Of a DNA stretch of 56,613 nt, positions 56,436 through 56,613 are shown piece by piece. Every line of letters begins with the position of its first letter. Positions within the stretch are counted from its first letter, which is position 1. Source of the stretch: an uncultured bacterium (lineage in GTDB: Bacteria; Verrucomicrobiota; Kiritimatiellia; RFP12; UBA1067); assembly GCA_902799955.1 (NCBI GenBank), contig CADCCQ010000039.1:1-56613 (forward strand), in the 5' to 3' direction. The notes under the pieces are model-generated. The model worked only from the letters and a program-made list of their open reading frames with translations, had not been told where the DNA came from and searched no databases. The translations under genes and the position numbers were made by a program.

Positions 56436-56613
56436 GTGAAAACAGACATGAGACACATAATCGAAAGACTTCCGCTTCTGGCACTGCTCCTGTCGGCGGC
56501 CACTTCCGTTGTCGCGGGAGAGGTGGTGTCCGTTTCGCTCCCAGATCCGATGTTCAACAACTGTGAATCAACGGCGAAAGCTATGCTGCCGATTCTTGAG
56601 GCTGGCACGTCAG
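56436..56613 (+). CDS. N-terminal part of an exported protein (partial)
   Basis: The frame runs off the right edge. From the ATG at 56448 it reads MRHIIERLPLLALLLSAATS, then VVAGEVVS, a clear signal peptide with cleavage near VAG. An in-frame GTG at 56436 (VKTDMRH) is also possible and lies about 9 nt after the -10 box; no ribosome site precedes either codon, so leaderless translation from the GTG is plausible. The mature part seen so far (SLPDPMFNNCESTAKAMLPILEAG) is too short to name. Confidence 0.6.
   Translation, partial: MKTDMRHIIERLPLLALLLSAATSVVAGEVVSVSLPDPMFNNCESTAKAMLPILEAGTS

Overview
The window is GC-rich DNA from a Gram-negative bacterium, most likely an uncultured gut- or rumen-type member of the PVC group (Kiritimatiellota or a close relative). 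This placement is inferred from protein style, not from a marker gene. The signs are many large secreted carbohydrate-active enzymes without a SusC/SusD pair, CotH/lamin-tail/PA14 giant proteins, a DUF3034 beta-barrel, and A-rich leaders in front of lysine-led signal peptides. No rRNA, tRNA, integrase or transposase gene was seen.

Layout. 1-4.4 kb: the end of a DxDGDG-type secreted protein, a single-chain DUF262-HNH nuclease, a minus-strand cluster (secreted Cys-motif protein, Nif3-like protein, YbeY) and two small unknown genes. 4.4-18 kb: a 2083-residue CotH protein, a GH127 beta-L-arabinofuranosidase, a secreted thioredoxin-like protein and a convergent GH106-type rhamnosidase. 18-29.3 kb: an aldo/keto reductase diverging from a tight operon of GH43, alkaline-phosphatase-like/LamG, heparinase II/III-type lyase and a two-enzyme glycosidase fusion, then RNase D. 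29.4-31 kb: a small accessory patch (two unknown ORFs and a repeat-rich AT-rich gap). 31-38.4 kb: GH97, a LysR regulator, metY, a DUF3034 porin-like protein, cysK and bioB. 38.3-44.6 kb: minus-strand trmB, pgpA, M3 peptidase, a lipoprotein and a GH146-type enzyme. 45-51.2 kb: an anchored helical protein, pyrH, frr, a Pro/Ala-rich tail-anchored protein and an ABC exporter. 51.2-56.6 kb: a predicted structured RNA, a 1494-residue secreted protein and the start of another exported protein.

How it works together. The enzymes (GH127, GH146, GH43, GH106, GH97, a lyase and a GH140/DUF4038-like module) fit removal of arabinose, rhamnose and related side chains from pectin-type plant glycans. The metY-cysK block with its LysR gene looks like a sulfur-assimilation unit, with a clear T-N11-A operator before metY. 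Several gene pairs share ATGA or GTGA junctions, so translational coupling is common.

The least ordinary signals are non-coding: a predicted RNA with its own promoter and terminator (about 51394-51577); strand-oriented purine-rich 7-bp repeats lying just 3' of stop codons and once inside a glycosidase reading frame; two copies of a roughly 66-70 bp palindromic element; a multi-copy leader repeat before GH97; and probable leaderless genes. All functions are read from sequence motifs only; no database search was run.
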